Assembly: GCF_004804355.1 (NCBI RefSeq)
Contig: NZ_SRWZ01000008.1
Coordinates: forward strand, 1-64,000
Direction of reading: 5' to 3'
DNA: 64,000 nt
Source: Cognatitamlana onchidii
Lineage (GTDB): Bacteria > Bacteroidota > Bacteroidia > Flavobacteriales > Flavobacteriaceae
The notes beneath the pieces are model-generated. The model had not been told where the DNA came from and ran no database searches. It saw only the letters and a program-made list of their open reading frames with translations. This document shows positions 62,141 through 64,000 of this stretch, in pieces (the first letter of the stretch is position 1; each line of letters starts with the position of its first letter). A program made the translations under genes and the position numbers.

Positions 62141-64000
62141 TTAATCTATAAACAACTCGTCAATGTAGGGTGCGCTCTCTCCTGTGGTTTCTAATTTGAT
62201 ATTATTAGCTCCAGATTGCAGTACGATAATGGTGGGTACAAACTTCCATTCTTTTTCCCAACCACCTGTTGCTTTAAATTCTATATCTCTAACATGTTCG
62301 TCGTTTACATAGAGTTTCATACGGTGTAGTTTACCCTCATTGTTATGCATGTATCTAAATCGAATACTGTAATCTCCTGGTTCTCCATCATTTTCTTGAT
62401 ACCAAGTAATTGAGCCTTCACCACCTTTAAAATCTACAAAACCAGTACCTTTAAAACGACGTGCATCTCTACTCGGTTTTGCTGAACCCGTTAAGATACC
62501 ATCTTCTGCAGAAATATTAACACCTCTACCAATCCAGATGTCGGCAGAATGCTCATCACCCCAAAACAACCCTTCAGTTTTACCAAATGTTTCTTCCATG
62601 GTTAAAACGACCTCACCATCTTGCTTAACAATCGCTTTAACTGTTGTTCCGTCTGAAACTTCAAATGAAGACTTATAAGACAATCCATTTACTTCAGGGT
62701 TATCGCCATTCGTGGTGTAAAAGATTTCTACATCTGATTTCTTTGAATTGCCTAAAATTGAAATAACTTCAGCGTCAATTGTAATTTTATTGGATAGAAA
62801 TAATGCTTTATCACCTAAAATATATGCTGTTATAATCGACGCTTCTTTTGCATCTGGTTGCTCTCTTAAAAACAATCTTGTTTTCCCAAAAAACAAAGCT
62901 CTAAAATCTGCTTTAGTTCTACTTGTTGGATCTATTGGATTTCCATTTTCCATAGACACTTTATTCACATCGCCTTGAATATTATAATAGATTTTATTTT
63001 CGCCGTAGGGATATAAATTGTTGTTTTCGTCTAAACTTTCAGATGTGATGATATAGCTAGCTTCAAAACTATCTTCTGCTTCTAATTTTTGTATACTTGT
63101 TTTTAATTTTGATGGCTGTTCGCTGGTGCGAAATGATGTTCTATTCACTTCTTTTCCGTTAATATAACCCACGGCTTCAATAGTTCCTTCCTGATAAGGC
63201 ACTAGCCACTCGCATTGCATTTCGTTCCAAATAGTTCCTGGTTTATCTTTTCCTAGAGATTTCCCGTTAAGAAATAGCTCCACCTCATCGGTATTGGAAT
63301 ATACCCAAACTGGAATTACCGTTCCTTTTTCCATTCTAGGGTGTGTCCAATGTGGTAGCATGTGAATCATGGGCTCTTCAGTCCACTGACTTCTATAAAA
63401 ATGATATAAATCCTTTTTAAAACCTGCTACATCAAGGGCACCACCCATAAATAAATTAAACGGTAACCCACCGTGCACTAAACCTGCTTCTCCGTAATAA
63501 TCGAAACCTGTCCAACGGAAATGTCCACTATGCCATGGTGTATCGCGCATGACCTCCCAATACTTTCTTGCTGAAACACGAACTGTTGCATTATCGTAAG
63601 ACGAATTAAAACGTTGTTTTCTATTTCTCCAATTCTTTGGGTTTAGACCTTCATAAAAGAAAATTTCTTTTTCGGTTAAATTAGGCAACTCATATGTGCC
63701 AGGCAATTCGTTATCGCGCCACCAAGTTTGGGTACGGTAATAACCTCTTGTTTGCCATGTGTGTGGGGCTTCGGTAGAAATAAAGGGCTTAGTTAATGTT
63801 TTACCCTCTATAAACGATTTTGTCTCAGAACCACCATTCACCCCTTCAATATCCATATCTTCTGGGTTTCCTGCGCCTGAGGTAAACAGTCGTGTTGGGT
63901 CTAAACTTTTACCGAACTTCACCATTTCTGGTGCCACATCACTATGTGTCTCATTCCCTAAACTCCAAACAAAAATACTCGGGTGGTTTCTATCTCTTGT
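62141..64000 (-). CDS. GH2 glycoside hydrolase, multidomain, 5' end beyond window
   Basis: About 619 residues of the C-terminal part of a GH2 enzyme; the frame is open up to the last base of the window. The first visible residues include NHPSIFVWSLGNETH, in which the Glu is the acid/base. The nucleophile region is near RWTGFDYYGEAG. After the barrel follow a DUF4982-like domain (WTHPRMEKGTVIPVWVYSN), an Ig-like part, an FN3/CHB_HEX-like segment (IFYTTNGDNPE), and a final carbohydrate-binding jelly roll of about 130 residues (CBM35/CBM6-like, GEPGDYSIRFRYMHNNEG). Beta-galactosidase- or glucuronidase-like activity is likely. Confidence 0.8.
   Translation of the reverse strand, partial: TRDRNHPSIFVWSLGNETHSDVAPEMVKFGKSLDPTRLFTSGAGNPEDMDIEGVNGGSETKSFIEGKTLTKPFISTEAPHTWQTRGYYRTQTWWRDNELPGTYELPNLTEKEIFFYEGLNPKNWRNRKQRFNSSYDNATVRVSARKYWEVMRDTPWHSGHFRWTGFDYYGEAGLVHGGLPFNLFMGGALDVAGFKKDLYHFYRSQWTEEPMIHMLPHWTHPRMEKGTVIPVWVYSNTDEVELFLNGKSLGKDKPGTIWNEMQCEWLVPYQEGTIEAVGYINGKEVNRTSFRTSEQPSKLKTSIQKLEAEDSFEASYIITSESLDENNNLYPYGENKIYYNIQGDVNKVSMENGNPIDPTSRTKADFRALFFGKTRLFLREQPDAKEASIITAYILGDKALFLSNKITIDAEVISILGNSKKSDVEIFYTTNGDNPEVNGLSYKSSFEVSDGTTVKAIVKQDGEVVLTMEETFGKTEGLFWGDEHSADIWIGRGVNISAEDGILTGSAKPSRDARRFKGTGFVDFKGGEGSITWYQENDGEPGDYSIRFRYMHNNEGKLHRMKLYVNDEHVRDIEFKATGGWEKEWKFVPTIIVLQSGANNIKLETTGESAPYIDELFID

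Noticed and set aside
1-64000. CRISPR arrays, rRNA, phage or toxin-antitoxin modules
   Set aside because: No regularly spaced repeats, rRNA blocks or phage structural genes were seen on either strand.

Overview
The window looks like chromosome of a marine flavobacterium (Bacteroidota, Flavobacteriaceae). The evidence is low G+C, family-typical housekeeping genes in typical order (DUF493, DUF4290, murA; recQ, fmt, HU), two exact Bacteroidota promoters (TTG, 19 bp, TAnnTTTG) in front of HU and a tRNA-Met, many lipoprotein signals on sugar enzymes, and a large sulfatase-rich polysaccharide-utilization locus (PUL).

Layout. 1-310 holds the 5' end of an IS3-type transposase gene and a reading-frame remnant beside it. 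476-9075 is core genome: murA, DUF4290, DUF493, an ATPase, recQ, fmt, HU, yqgE, a class IV aminotransferase, a START-like protein and tRNA-Met(CAT). 9080-15780 is accessory: a small membrane protein, two Crp/Fnr regulators each followed by a small redox or electrophile-type operon with a dyad near its promoter, and an SGNH hydrolase. 15900-21300 is a xylose operon (MFS porter, xylA, xylB, GntR regulator). 21490-26490 holds a kelch protein, divergent lutABC and a secreted esterase. 26567-35515 is a complete L-rhamnose route: a fused rhamnulose-1-P aldolase/dehydrogenase, rhamnose isomerase, FGGY kinase, a two-domain class II aldolase, an L-lactate dehydrogenase and an aldehyde dehydrogenase. 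A divergent GntR regulator and a Ppx/GppA phosphatase follow. 38421-64000, all on the minus strand, is the PUL: heparinase II/III-like lyase, DUF1961, RhaD, five sulfatases, two GH2 enzymes (one cut by the window edge), an uncharacterised Tat lipoprotein, a BNR-4 beta-propeller, and two GH106 rhamnosidases.

How it fits together. Sulfatases, lyase-type enzymes, a beta-glucuronidase-like GH2 and alpha-L-rhamnosidases would take apart a sulfated polysaccharide of rhamnose and uronic acid. Ulvan from green algae (rhamnose-3-sulfate, glucuronic/iduronic acid, xylose) fits best. Rhamnose is isomerised, phosphorylated and split to DHAP and lactaldehyde. Lactaldehyde is oxidised to lactate, and lactate to pyruvate by LldD or LutABC. 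The neighbouring xylose operon takes the remaining pentose. From memory the gene set resembles the ulvan PUL described in Formosa agariphila, but this could not be checked here. No SusC/SusD pair lies in the window; the locus runs off the right edge.

Main points of interest: a Cys-to-Asp MurA (fosfomycin insensitivity); sulfatases with unusual maturation motifs (CSPSL, CGASR); an uncharacterised Tat lipoprotein in the PUL; a BNR-4 protein that could be an ulvan lyase or an oligosaccharide dehydratase; a motif shared between the xylose and lactate promoters; and FNR-like operators beside Crp/Fnr genes.
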